Shown here piece after piece: positions 11,400 through 23,871 of a DNA stretch of 64,000 nucleotides. Made by a program: the position numbers and the translations under genes. This DNA comes from Hysterangium stoloniferum (Eukaryota; Basidiomycota; Agaricomycetes; Hysterangiales; Hysterangiaceae), in assembly GCA_015178975.1 (NCBI GenBank), contig WHVD01000012.1:620001-684000 (forward strand). Direction: 5' to 3'. Position 1 is the stretch's first letter, and each line of letters opens with the position of its first letter. The notes below the pieces were generated by a model, which saw nothing but the letters and a program-made list of their open reading frames with translations, was not told where the DNA came from and searched no databases.

Positions 11400-11583
11400 A
11401 GTTGCTTATATTTTATTTTTCATAAAACATTGGATGGGAGATATTTTTTCTGAGGATATTCAGGATTTGATTTTACAAATGGATAGATATGGATTATTAA
11501 TAACATTGTAGTTTTACAATTTAGTTTATAAGTAGATGAATGGTAAAAACTTTTTCTACTCTGGTTTATTGTATATCTATATA

Positions 11584-12395
11584 CAGTGACCCAAAAAAGT
11601 GTCTGGATGTTTGGTGAAATTGGAAAGATGGGTTTGCAGCTCCAGAAATAAAATAGATAAAATTCTGAATAAATCAGAGGTAAGAGGTATACATCTGACC
11701 TACATGATGACATAAGCATGACATCATAGCTTTCCTTATCAGGGAAGTAGGAAATGAACAATGGACATGGTGCATCTGGACATTTGTTTTGCTCTGTCAA
11801 CTGATACATGAAACTCAACTAAGGTTCATATAACTGTGGGAATTTCTGGTGAGGTTCAACAATGTCATGTGACCACATGTTTAAATAACACATTTACATG
11901 AACCTTTGCCTCAATTCACTCCCCCACCACATGATGAAGAAGCATGCTACTGAAACAAGGCTCTCTGTCATTTCTCTTCTCCAGGAGGGTCACTCCTGCA
12001 GAACAATTGCTTCTAAACTTCATATTGGGCACTCTACAGTATCAAAAATTCGCTCCCAACTCCCTGGTCCACTTCCAACACCTTCCAGAGGTTGTCCTCC
12101 CAAACTCTCCCCCAGGGATCATCACCACCTGGCTCATTCTATCACCTCTGGACAGGTTGATAATGCCTCCCAAGCCAAGTCCCACCTCTCCCTCAATGTC
12201 TGCACACAGACAATTAGAAATGCATTGAAGAAAGAGAATTTGAAGGCTGTAGTGAAGGCCAAAAGACCTCTTCTTGCCTGTCGACACATCAAGGCTCGAT
12301 ATGAGTTTGCTATCAAGTACCAGCATTGGACTGAGGAGGACTGGTTTAGGGTTATCTTCTCAGATGAGACCAAAATCAATCGTTTGGGCTCTGAT
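11584..12395 (+). mobile_element. Tc1/mariner element 1, 5' half
   Basis: Begins with a Tc1-type end, CAGTGACCCAAAAAAGTGTC, after a TA dinucleotide at 11582-11583. It is cut at 12395 by the LTR of chromovirus 1. The right half is not found after the LTR retrotransposon, so the element is incomplete. 11400-11583 between the HEAT gene and this element shows nothing recognisable. Confidence 0.7.
11931..12395 (+). pseudogene. Tc1/mariner transposase, N-terminal part
   Basis: Starts MMKKHATETRLSVISLL. It has a paired helix-turn-helix region (SCRTIASKLHIGHSTVSKI and a second in the LSLNVCTQTIRNALKK segment), then WTEEDWFRVIFSDETKINR, which holds the first catalytic Asp of the DDE/D domain. Translation then enters the inserted LTR and stops at 12417-12419. 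Catalytic residues two and three are missing, so it cannot be active. Confidence 0.85.
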
Positions 12396-13026
12396 TGTGA
12401 AGAGTGGTGGAAGTTCTAACCGTTCTATATATGAAGAATATCGACCGTTTAGGTACGACACTAAGATGTATTGGCTGTCTAAGTCTAATACAGACTGAAC
12501 ACGTATTGACTACTTAGTTCAATATGGTAGAGAGAAGTAGCTATCTAGAATAAGGTAGAGAGCTAGAACGAATAAGTAGAATCGACTGTTAAGTGCGATT
12601 CTGAACAACTGCTCGAGTGCAAAGTAGAGTAACTAGAGAGTCGAATAATAGAGTAGTGTGGATGTAGTCCACGTGGATTGAGATAAGGATTGAGTTTTGA
12701 CTGGTACAGTTCGAAACTCTGATTGAGTAGATGGCTAAAGCCCATCTGTGATGGTCAAGACGATACACCAATCACAACTTACAGGACACTAACAGGTGTC
12801 TGGGTAAGTTGTGGTTGCGGTGTAAAAAGTGTCTGAGTTCTAAACTACAGGCGCTAGAATACATAAGTCTGGCATGTGTGTGCCCACAAGAGTCGATGTA
12901 CCGCATACATAGGTTGTTGAACTAATTATAGATATAATAAAAGAGAGAAAACAGAAATAATAAAGGAAATATAGTAAGAGCTCATCCGACTATATTTCCT
13001 GAGTGTATTTCACCATACCTCTCACA
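12396..13026 (-). repeat. LTR (3') of chromovirus 1
   Basis: Minus-strand sequence starts TGTGAGAGGTATGG and ends CCACTCTTCACA, so it has the usual TG...CA ends. By-eye alignment with 23240-23871 gives about 28 substitutions and one 1-nt indel. Every substitution I saw is a transition, and most are at CpG. Confidence 0.92.
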
Positions 13027-13051
13027 GTGCCCCCCAGGTCGAAGAGCTATG

Positions 13052-15523
13052 TCAAAGAAGATGTTGAAGGACGCTTGGAACTCCTCCCCATGCGTCCTGC
13101 GATGAACCCCCAAGGTGTAGAATAGCGTTGCCCCAGGCGAGATGCTTGGCACGAAAGGAAAGAGCGATGTCCTCCCACTTTGAAGCATCATTGGCGGATG
13201 TCAACCCATCCAGTTTTTGGATCGACGAGACCCAATGACCATAGGCCTTCTGGCATGTTCGAATTATGGCGCGAACGCGATCAGCAGAAGCGTCAGTAAT
13301 GCGGGCAATGAGAGGGGGTTGAGGGTGTAGTGATGGCGGGGTAGGAGTGATAAGCGGTGTGGAGCTCATGTCTCCCCCAGGGGGGATTCCTCTCGAGGTG
13401 TCCGAATCCGGCAACAGTTGCTCCAACAAGTCAACAAGGTCCACTGCTGAGTGGGTTGGTGTGTGTTCAGGAAGAACACAAGAAGAGTTGACAAGTAAGG
13501 ACCGAAACATGGAGAGTTCCACCCGTTCAATATCCTCCGCTAAATGCAGCTGTTCCTTAGGGTCGTTGACGCATAAATAAAATGCACTCATGCGGTCCGA
13601 CAACGTGAGAGACCCGCTATACCCCTGGATATGCCCTTTAAGAAGGGGGTGCCGCAGGGTTGGTCCCAGTCGCGTTAATGTGCATCCCACAGTGAAGATG
13701 TCGGAGGGGTAATTAATGGACACGTGCATCCAACTTGACTGGAAGGGACAAGAGGGGCCAGCTGTATCCTGAGAGTGGAAGGGAGAGGGCGGCTGTGGCG
13801 GGGGGCTGCGAATGGGGTGGGCCCAGGGGGGGGTCAATGACAAGGGGCTCATTGGCCTGAATATCGGTTCTTCATTTCCCTTTTGCTTTTTCGCTTAAGG
13901 GGGGAGGCTCCTCGAAGACTTCCATTGCCGGGGGAGGTTCCTTGGAGACGTCTGTGGCTGAGAGAGGCACCTCGAGGACTTCCTCCATAGGCGTTGCGAG
14001 AACTTCCGGGATAGGGTGATCAACATCCATTAATGTAATGTTAGGATGCTGAATGGGGCTTCCCAGAGAAACACAAGGGGAGTAGGAGAGGTGGGCGGTG
14101 GACTCCGCGTTGTCAAGGAAATAAGGGGAGTGTTCGACACCGCAGGGACCAAAGGCATCGGAGTAGAGTGGGAGGCGACGAGAGGGTCAGGTGACGTGCG
14201 GAGGGGTGAGATTGGCTGTGGTGCTGGAGAAGGCTTGGGTGCAGATGAGGACAGTGATATAAGGGAATGTCCTGCGAAGGGGAGGGGTAATGGTATAGGG
14301 GGAAGAGGAGGCAGCTCGGCAGATGGTACAAGACCTCCCGGTAACTCTGAAACGGGTGTAAAGTGCTGTAATGTGGGTATGGAAGAGACCGGTGGAGGGG
14401 AAGGGAGGTGAGTGGAACTGGATGGCATTGCAGAGTCTGCTGGATGATACCCCCTCCAAACTCTGACAGAAGTCGGTAGCTTTCGTCGTTGGTTAGGATC
14501 ACTCATGAAGAAGTGAATGTTGTCAGGGAGTAGGAAACCTTCATGGCAGTCAGCACCGAGGTACTTGCTGTTGTAGGTGGGGTAGCGAGATTGGTTGTCC
14601 TCCAAGTCAGATGAAAGATCACTGGGCCTCATCCGGTAGGTCCGTTCCTGAGGTCCACATTGTGAAGGGGGTCTGGGAGGTAGTGCAACTCCGTCTCCAC
14701 ATTGCAATGCAATGCTTTGTAATTTTATCCTTCGTATTTTGTCCCAATCGTAGAAGGTGACCCCATCTTTTCTTTTTTGTCCCACACTCCAAACACATGG
14801 TGTGCCTCCATCGCTGCAATCCGTTTCAGCGAAATCCATCCATTTATGACCCAAAGGGGGAGCGATGATTGAAGGATTATTGTGCCCTTCCATTCTCCTC
14901 CATTCCTGCCGTGTCCGCCATGAAGGGATGTTATCCCTAGCCCCCATCCTCCGCTGTCCTTCCAAGTACTCCTCTCTCCTCTTCCGTTTAAGTGTTTTCA
15001 ATTCCTCCTGGACCTGCGCAGAGAAAGCCTCAGACTGCTGTTTCTTTTTGATCTCCTCTTCGGTAGAAGGGAAAATACTATGAGAAGGTGGTGGGGTTTC
15101 ACTCCATGTTCCCGAGGGAGCCCGCCAAGTATTAGAGGACCATGGTGTAGCTTTTGAAACGGGGTCCGTCTGCATAGGGTTCGTGGACGATGAGGTCTCC
15201 TCCACACGCTCGACAGTTTCTGTTCGAGGTGGTGGGGAAGAAGGAACTGTAGTTTGAGGTCGAGGTATTCTTTTAAAATTGGGAAATCAGGGTCTGGGGA
15301 GAGGAGTGTATGGAGTAAAGGCGGTTCCATTCCCCGAGTTGGTGGACATTCCCGCAATGTCGCCCTGCGCAGCGGAGGGTATTGGCAAAGGTGTTCTAGA
15401 ATTACTCGTGGAGTGCTCGACTTGTTCAGTACAAGACGGCATGGTAGAGGTATTAATTGGTTGATGTCGCGGTATTCTTTTGAAGTTGGGGAACTTGGGT
15501 TTGGGTTGTTGCTCCTGCGACAT
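13052..15523 (-). pseudogene. Accessory ORF region of chromovirus 1, function unknown
   Basis: Between the chromodomain end and the 3' LTR. It reads as one long degraded coding region on the minus strand: 15523-15287 (MSQEQQPKPKFPNF...), a stop, then on to 14030 (391 residues counted from ATG 15205), several stops, then 13852-13052 (266 residues). A motif FPNFKRIPR occurs twice near the N-terminus. The middle part has a charged segment (EELKTLKRKRREEYLEGQR) and Trp-rich stretches; the second half is Pro/Ser-rich. I recognise no domain. The position matches where some Ty3/gypsy elements carry env-like or captured genes, but no signal peptide or membrane segment is evident, so env is not supported. 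Confidence 0.55.
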
Positions 15524-15717
15524 AGTGTACTGATTTGAGAGGTTGACGTGGAGGGAAGAGATAGGGGGAATAAAATTTTCTTTAGTGAATTTACGTATTT
15601 TATATTAATTTCAAGCTCCGCTCAGTTGTTGAGCTGAAAGGCTGAGGGGGATGAAAGTGGGGGGTAGAGCTAGAAGTAGATAAACAGTGTTGTCGTCGTA
15701 AGGATGTGAAATGATCA

Positions 15718-18700
15718 TTAAATTCGATAAATAGTCTTGTAAGCTCTAAGAAGAGTGGGAGCGTTACGAAGGTCATTGCCGTTTAACCAGGTGTCCTCCT
15801 CCGGTCCATATCCTTTCATCGAACCTGGAAAAGGAGTTGATTTCGATGCTTTTTGTGCCCTACTATAGCTTCTACTTCGTACTCCTCGTCATTACGATTG
15901 AGTTCTCGAGGATTCTCGAGTAGCTCCCTGGATCCGAATTCCTTAGGGGAGAGATGGTACTTTGTAAGATGGTCTCGATTAATCACTGGGTGTAATTGAT
16001 ATTCTGAGGGAATGTGGAGTCGGAAGACTTGAGGATTGATCTTCTCCAAGACTTCAAACGGCCCTATCCGTCTTTGTATAAGTTTCCTTCCAGGTCCCTT
16101 GGCTTCGACGAGCTCGAGAGAATGGGGATTAATCAGAACATAATCTCCCTCTGAGATATCTTCCACCAATCTCCATCTCTTGTTGTAGCTGCGAGCTTGG
16201 GTTTCTTGTGCTCACGCAATCGAATCCCACGCCACTTGTCGATGGTTTTCTAATTCTAGGATCCATTGGTCGGCTATGGGGCTATCCGATAATTGTCTGG
16301 GAACCACAGGGTCATCCCCTCCTAGACAGCAAGACATTCCTCTTGGTAAGTAGCCCATCAGCAAAAAGGCCGGCGCATAGCTTGTTGAGCTTTGAACCGT
16401 CGAATTGTAGGTATGAGCCACTACTTGAGTCCATTTAGACCATTCCTCCTTCAAAGAGGCGCAGTACGCTCTGAGCATTTGCTCCACGATAGCATTGGCG
16501 TTCTCCATTTGACTGTCAGTCTGAGGATGGTGGGACGAGGATACTGCAAGGGCACTTCCGTATACCTTGCAGACCTCTCTCCAGAACCTACAGGTCCACC
16601 TCTTGTCTCGATCACAGATTATCCTTGAAGGTAGGCCGAAAGGAGCAGCCACTTTATTCACGAAGATTCGCGCGAATCCTTCTGCGGATAGATCTGAAGT
16701 GGTGGGTTCACAAATTAAGAAACGCTGAGTTTATCCACGGCGACGAAGATGGCTGAATAAGCACTCTCTGTAGAAGGAGGCAATCCAGTAATCAGGTCCA
16801 TTGAGACAACCTCGAACGGCCTTAGGGGTACATCTGCGGGTTGAAGAGCTCCTTGTCGAGCAGAATGATTGACCTTGGTTTTCTGGCATATGTCACAGCT
16901 GCGAGCATATGTCACAGCTGCGAGCATATGTCGCAGCTGCGAGCATACGCCATGCAGTCATGCAACATCCTCGGCCAGAAGAAACAGTCTTTCATCAGCC
17001 CAAAGAGTCTGTGGCCGCCTGCATGAGCTCCTTCGAAGGGGTTATCATGTATCAGCTTGAGTATGGTTGTCGTCATGCTGCTAGGAATGCAGATTCGACT
17101 TTTCCAGTCCGAATCTCGAAAGAACAATAGCTTATTCTTGCCAATGAAATAATGTGAAGGAGTAGTTACCATGTTTGGAGAAATGGGATCAGTGGCGTAA
17201 TGATTTCTGAAGGCAGGATCCTTCTGGTATCCATCACGAAGTTCCTTAGCATAATTTTCGTCGATCTCTATAAGCAATTGTGGATTCGAGAGAGTAAAGT
17301 TCGTTTCATCGGTTTCGTCATTCCTGGGGAGGTTGTGCAAGTCCCATTTCATTTGGGGGACCTCTTCCATGGTTCTGACTGGTTCGACTAACTCGTGATG
17401 AGTGAGAAAGACGGCCTTTTCCACATGTTTGTTCTCCCATAACATCTCGTTGTCATTCCGGTTGTGAGAATCTGCTACGATGGGTAAGAGGTCGTCTCTT
17501 GCGGGGCTAGCATAGTCAGTTACTCGAGGAAGTCTGGACAGTGGGTCAACATTGCTGTGTATCTGTCCCACTCTATGTAGGATTTCCAGACCGGGGTATG
17601 CAGCATATACTGCCCCCCATGCGGCCAGTCGATGATTAGTATTCTCGTAAGATCTGGCCCATTGTAACGCTGCATGGTCAGTGATCAGAAGGATATGTTC
17701 TCCTTCGATAAAGGGCTGGAAATGGACTAATCCTTCTTTAGCGGCTAATGCCTCTCGCTCTGTGGCTGAATAGTTACACTCTGCTTTCTTGAGCATACGG
17801 CTCCAATAGGTGATAACGTGTTCGACTGTGACACTGGTGTCATCAAAATCTGCGGCCCAGGAATCCGTCCAAGTGAATTCCGGCTCCTTGGTTTTATAAC
17901 AAGTAACAAAGATGGGCACGTCTTGTGATTGATCGAAAGCCGCTCTTGCTTGGGCATAAATTTTCGTATCCTTTAGGTCCTTAAGTGTCATTTTCTGTAT
18001 TTGTTGGAGACAACATCCTAGCGCAAAGTCCGAAGTGTCTGTGTATAACCGATAAGGCATACCGCTCACGGGGTGTCCAAGTACTGGAGCTGAGCTCAAC
18101 ACAACCTTGATGTCTTCAAAAGCTCAGGCATGTTCAGAATCCCAATCCCAATGAACTCCTTTCTTCAAGAGGTTGAAAAGTGGAGCAACCGTCCAGGAGT
18201 AAAATGGTATGTAAGCAGAGAAGTACAAAACCATCCCTAGAAAATGTTGGAGATCAGCTATCTTAGAAGGCATAGCTAATTCTAATATAGCGGCAACCTT
18301 TTCTTGATGGGTCAAAAAGCCGAGTCTAGACACCTTATGTCCTAGTAGTAGAATCGAATTATACCCCACATAGCACTTTTTTGGCGAGAGAGTGATTCCC
18401 GCTGCAATTATGGCCTGTAGAACCTGGTCTAAATGCTCTAGATGATCATCCCATGTCTTAGAAAAGATCACGATATCGTCAATATAAACTAGGCAGAATA
18501 TCCATAAGTAAGGTGCAAGTACGGTTTGCATAACCCTTTGGAATATAGAAGGTCCATTATGAAGTCCAAAGGGCATTCTCCTGAATTGTCACAGTCCTCG
18601 ATGGGATCTGAAGGCGGTCTTCGGCTTGTCTTCCTCTAACATTTCAAGTTGGGTAAAACCGGCTAGTGCATCAAAGGAAGATAAGATGTTGGATCCCGAG

Positions 18701-20790
18701 AGCGCTTGCATGATTTCCGACTGGTGTGGCAATGGAAATTCGTCAGGAACTGTTAGGCTGTTCAACTTTCTATAGTCGATCACTACTCTTGGTTTCCCAT
18801 TGCGATAGACGACAAAGGCTGGCGCCCCCCAAGGACTCTTGGACGGTTCAATTACCCCCTGTTGGAACCAAGTATCCATTTGTTCATCGATGACTTTCCT
18901 ATTAGCTGGGGAGGTTGTAAACATTGACATTGAAATAGGTTGCACGCCCTCTTTCAATGGGACATTGACCTTGACATCTACTTGTCCCAAATGCCCGTCT
19001 ACTCCGAAGGCTAGGACGTTCTTAGTTAATACCGACTCCAAGCGGGAGGAGACATCGGGAGGGATGTCAGGTCCTAAGTTAACCAGCTTATGCAGATCTT
19101 CCGCACGAAACGTCTCCGTGGTGGCAACCTCTGATGTTTTAGGGCCTGCCGGGTCGAAATCGTCTGTGAGTTCCCGTTCTGGGGGCAGTCCAGAAGATTG
19201 AGGATTAAGGACACGCTCCTCTTCTATTCTTGATAGACTTTCGACGAGATGGGCGATCTTGGTTGCCGTTGACTGCATCGATGCTTTCTCAGTCAAAGAT
19301 CTAGGGGTCTGGGCCCATTTGCTCGCGTCGTGAATTAGTCCAACGGTTTCCCCTCGTCTGATGATTCTTGGTGTCAGAGAGGGATTAGCGAGAGGTATCG
19401 TGGCGCGTTCCCTAGAGATGGCGGTGGTGGGAGCAGCTAATATACTCCCATCGTCGTTCTGCAAGACGACTCCCTCAACTATCCATTGGTCACCAATAAG
19501 ATCTCCTACAAAGATTGGTACTAATCGAGCCGATTCCGGTTCTATAGTACAATCCTATAGGGCCCGTGCGACTCTTTCAGTACGCACTCCTTTGTCTGGT
19601 TTGGAAGTCAATTCGGGTGAGTCATTGGCTAGCTCCTCAAGGGGGATCTTGCTAATCGAAAAGGCTAAAGGCTGCGGCTCCTTGGAAGAACTGGCTAGGA
19701 TAGATCCTGCTCTCCCAGGCAAAATCAATCTAGAGCCCAGCAGTTGGTCTTGCAGTGTCCCAATCTCATAGTTCATGTGGAAGTCTTCTCCAAGAAGAAT
19801 CGGGACGGTCATACCTCGGACAACGTACATTTTGGCGGTAAATTTAAGGAGCATACCGGTGTTGTCCTCAAGATAAATGGGGATGTTGATGTATCCTAAT
19901 ACTTTGGCATTACCAGTAAGTTGTACTAGGTGCAGTTTGAGTCCTTGCTTGAGCTTGGGGCGGTCCTCTAGTTCCTTATAGAAGTCCTCCAAAATTAAGG
20001 AGAGGTCGGCCCCAGCGTCCAGCCTAATTTTAATAGGATTTGAGACTTCTGAGTTCCCTACGCATCCATAGACATGTAATACTGAAATCCCAATACTGGA
20101 ATATCCACCCAGAGGGTCCCTTCTGCGATAGATAATAGTCGAATCCTCCTTCATAAGCCGACTGGATTGAGGGTATTGGACTCTAGGTCTTTTGCTTTCT
20201 TTTCTTGTAGCCAGTTTGACGTTCCTCCTGATACATCTACTGTTAGGTACCTTGGGAGTAGCTTTCGAAATAGAGTCATCCGCTTCAGAGTCTGACTCCT
20301 CACAAGGAATTAAGTCAGGTAATTGCCCTGGGTCGAAGGGGAAACTCTCCTCCTCCGATCCCTCTGACTCAGAGGGGTCTTCTATAATGTAGGTCTGACT
20401 TATTTCCTTGTATCGGTTTGCAAAAGCTTCCTCATCGACGATTTCCTCAATGGTGGGGGGTTCAGGTCGCGATAAAACTCTCGTCTCAGTCAGACCTTCA
20501 CGGTTCTGACGATGAGCATCTAGCCAGTCTCCTTTCTCGAGAAAATCACGGTCTGATATAGAAACATAAACTTGCGATGTCTCGTTCTCATTCGAAGATG
20601 CATTCACGTCTGAAACGATGTTGTCCTCTGACTGAGGAAGGTAGACAGAAATGAAAATCGATTCCTCATCAATGTTATGTACTTGTCCCTGTACGCTTAA
20701 TCCATAAACCATTTCATAAGCCCTTTGATCCTCCACTTCCTCCATTGGGTTCTGCACAGAGCATTTGTTAATAGAGACATAGTGCGACAT
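15718..20790 (-). pseudogene. pol: Chromovirus 1 protease-RT-RNase H-integrase-chromodomain polyprotein remnant
   Basis: Minus strand, in order. A protease-like segment (19555-20790) has DAGADLSLI, where the usual DSG/DTG is DAG. RT palm starts with a WGAPAFVVYRNGKPRVVIDY segment; the catalytic box is YIDD (LVYIDDIVIFS, 18124-18576). RNase H is TDTSDFALG (16912-18102). The integrase zinc finger is followed by a DDE core (ICDRDKRW, HHPQTDSQMENAN). A chromodomain-like end is around 15718-15900. Damage includes a stop between RT segments at about 18586, a stop near 18108, a 19-bp tandem triplication in the integrase zinc finger (around 16870-16950), a gap of stops at 16662-16715 and a 1-nt deletion in the chromodomain at about 15825. 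Confidence 0.85.
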
Positions 20791-20799
20791 CCTGCCTGC

Positions 20800-23161
20800 G
20801 TGGGGGCAGTCGATCTTGAGATGCTCTAAACTCCTGCAAATCCAACACTCCTTCGGGGGTTTGGCGACGCTTTTCTTGTCACTTCATTCGAAAAAGAACT
20901 TGCCGTGTTTCTTACCCTGCTTCACGTTCGATCTCCTAGGGACGGTTTTATCCTCGAGTTCGCTGAGGAGGACGTGGCCTCAGTTAGTGGGGTCAATTCC
21001 TCCAGAGTGTTCTTCCTCATGCCAGGGATCCGACTTGTCATGCTCGGCGATCATGACTCTGGGTTTTTGGAACCGATAACGCTCTCAATGTGTTTGAACC
21101 CAAGCGTTAATCAGAGCCTCTTGTAAATTGTTCGCATAAGTCTGCAGACTCATGATGTCGTCGATAGGTTGTCCCTGTAGAAGGTAAAGCCATTCCGTGG
21201 AGCGTCAGGATGAGTCTGCGTGTTTTGTCCTTCCAGTTTTGGTGGAACCCATACAAGAATCGATAGAGCTTGACCCTCCACTGAATGTAATGAACGGGTG
21301 TCTCACGATTGTGACTGATTTGTCGAAATTTCATGGCTTCCCATTCTAGAGCTAAGGATTCACGCCAATGAGTTCCAAGTAATCCTTCTACGATACCCCA
21401 AAGAAATGATCCGTGAGATCGACTGAATTCAGTGCAATGTTCACGGTCTAGGGTGCTCCACCAGATCTTGGCATCGCCGGTAAGTCATCTTGGCAGAGCG
21501 ACTCCCAACAATGTGCTCATGGAGTCTGAGATCTCCGAGAGACTCATAATATCCATGATGTAATCCAATGCCTTGGATTGAGTTCCATCATATTCAGGAA
21601 GGTCTGACCATTTTATCTTGATGTCGTTGGTGTTAAGAGCGGTCCTTTTGTCCTTAGGTAAGTCATCGATAGGCACGCTGGCTCGAGGCTGCATCGGAGT
21701 TTGAAAGGGAGAGTTAGGTACTCTACTGTAACGCCCCCCACGTCCCGAATTCCCTCCATAACTTGAGGCACTAGAACTCCCGGATGAATTACTAGGGGGT
21801 CCTCCTGATGGCAGAAAGGGGTTTGAGGAGATCGGCAGGGAATGGCGGGGATCGACTGGATTCAGCGATCCTCGACCAGCAACTTGACCAGCTATACCCT
21901 CAGTGAATGCAGTAGAGAAAGACGGTCGACCCCTGTTGGCGACTGATCGATTCCTAGTCACAGTTTGTTCATCACCGACATTAGAATTACCCGGAATTTG
22001 TTCGAATGTGACGCGAGAACGGTGAATTCCCTGATGGGGGGTAGGGCTACGTTCTGTCGCGATTCCTCTCTCAATTTCGACCGTATTCAAAGGTCGACGA
22101 GGTTGAGGTTGATAGAGGGGAGTGCAGATTTCCATTCCCTTTCCCTGAAGACGTTCTGCAACTTGTGTCCTCATATCTGATGGGAAGTCTTGCAGAATAA
22201 GGGGACGATTGAGCGAATGAAGGAAATGAGTGTCGGGAGACCCATTCAGGGTACGAACAAACGAACTGGTTGTGGAGATGGGCGAATTGGGTACCTGAAT
22301 GGAATCACCATAAGGGTAGAGCACTTCCAAAACCATCTTATCAAGTCTCCTCTGATTTCGCCTTAACTGACCCCTTAAAGTAAAATACGCAAACGAAGAA
22401 TTCCGAGTGATCCCGTTAAGAGACTCCTCCAACATCCGGATGTATATATACTGGTAGTCAACCTTGGGGACGATGTGATCCCCACCGAGCAGGACGTGAA
22501 GGATTTGCAACGCATCATTGTGTGTGCGGAGTGCTTCGAGAAATAAAGAGAACACTTCTTGCTTAAGAATCGTCCTTCCTCCTTCCATAACAGAAGTAAC
22601 CTCACTCGACCATTCGGGAATCGAGCAGGTCAGATCCTCAAGGGTTCCAGGTCACATGAATAGATCTTGCACTGATAAAATGGCCTGATAACGACCTAAC
22701 CAGACTGCTACAGTCACCGGTAGAAGAGGGTAATCCGTATTGTACTCCTCCACGAAGGGAGTAACCTGATCTGCAGGGATTTGATCAGCATAGTACGCTT
22801 CCCATTGTAAGTCGATGGGTTGAGCATAAACCATATGACCCCCAACGAATTGCTTAAGGATGACCTGCCTAGGCAGGAACGAGAGAACGGGTTCGGGAGC
22901 ATGGGTAGTCTCGACATTAGTTCCAGGAATGTTTGACTGCTCAGTTGATGGACGTTCTTCACATGGACTTGGGGGAGCATCCGTTGATGGTCCAGCTGCT
23001 GCTCCGGGGGGGCTCCCAGGAAGAACTGGTTTTTGAAAAGTCAATGAAGACTTCCTCATGGTGACATTACGGGGTGGTTCCAGACTTGCAGGTCTTTGAC
23101 GAGGTTTTGAATTACTCAGGTTCATCGAAGGTCTCGACGTTTGGTTCTTGCCAGTAGTCAT
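20800..23161 (-). pseudogene. gag: Chromovirus 1 Gag remnant with zinc knuckle
   Basis: Starts MTTGKNQTSRPSMN at 23161, with one TGA at 22654-22652, then continues to 21485. It runs on with further stops through 21107-21334 to a CCHC zinc knuckle, CWICRSLEHLKIDC (CX2CX4HX4C, about 20848-20807). That knuckle leads directly into the protease frame at 20790. The N-terminal part is Pro/Ser-rich; the central part is the capsid-like region (SYGGNSGRGGRYSRV-type Gly/Arg-rich stretch near 21750). Confidence 0.75.
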
Positions 23162-23239
23162 TTACGTGCTTAGAAGCTTATAGTCGTAAGATATCGTTTT
23201 TTCTTTGTAGGGAAAGTACGGTCTGACCCAGATCACCAC

Positions 23240-23871
23240 TGTGAAGAGTGGTGGAAGTTCTAACCATTCTATATACAAAGAATATCGACCGTTTAGGTAC
23301 GACACTAAGATGTATTGACTGTCTAAGTCTAATACAGACTGAACGTGTATTGACTACTTAGTTCAATACGGTAGAGAGAAGTAGCTATCTAGAATAAGGT
23401 AGAGAGCTAGAATGAATAAGTAGAATCGACTGTTAAGTGCGATTCTGAATGACTGCTCGAGTGCAAAGTAGAGTAACTAGAGAGTCGAATAATAGAGTAG
23501 CGTGGATGTAGTCCACGCGGATTGAGATAAGGATTGAGTTTCGACTGGTACAGTTTGAAACTCTGATTGAGTAGATGGCTAAAGCCTGTCTGTGACGGTC
23601 GAGACAATACACCAATCACAACTTACAGGACACTAACAGGTGTCTGGGGTAAGTCGTGGTTGTGGTGTAAAAAGTGTCTGAGTTCTAAACTACGGGTGCT
23701 AGAATACATAAGTCTGGCGTGTGTGCGCCCACAAGAGTCGATGTACCGCATACATAGGTCGTTGAACTAATTATAGATATAATAAAAGAGAGAAAACAGA
23801 AATAATAAAGGAAATATAGTAAGAGCTTATCCGACTATATTTCCTGAGTGTATTTCACCATACCTCTCACA
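23240..23871 (-). repeat. LTR (5') of chromovirus 1
   Basis: Partner of 12396-13026. Several sites show one LTR with TG and the other with CA where CG was the likely ancestor, for example 23274 region TATACAAAG against TATATGAAG. This is what independent deamination on opposite strands would leave. Confidence 0.92.

Larger units (their letters stand above)
12396..23871 (-). mobile_element. Chromovirus 1: full-length but degenerate Ty3/gypsy LTR retrotransposon
   Basis: 11.5 kb element flanked by LTRs of 631 and 632 bp, coding on the minus strand in the order gag, protease, RT, RNase H, integrase, chromodomain-like segment, then an extra 2.5-kb ORF region before the 3' LTR. A purine-rich tract (CTGGGGGGCAC on the minus strand) precedes the 3' LTR. 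Directly inside the 5' LTR is a TGG-containing site (TGGTGATCTGGGTC) that could pair with a tRNA 3' end. The 5-bp flanks (CTGAT and GTCAT) do not match as a target duplication, so one flank was probably rearranged after insertion. Several stops and frameshifts make it inactive. Confidence 0.88.

Noticed and set aside
11420-11818. 132-residue minus-strand open frame
   Set aside because: Overlaps the Tc1 left end; composition is AT-rich with no recognisable domain.
13052-13852. Accessory ORF of chromovirus 1 as an env gene
   Set aside because: No signal peptide, membrane segment or Cys-rich ectodomain visible.
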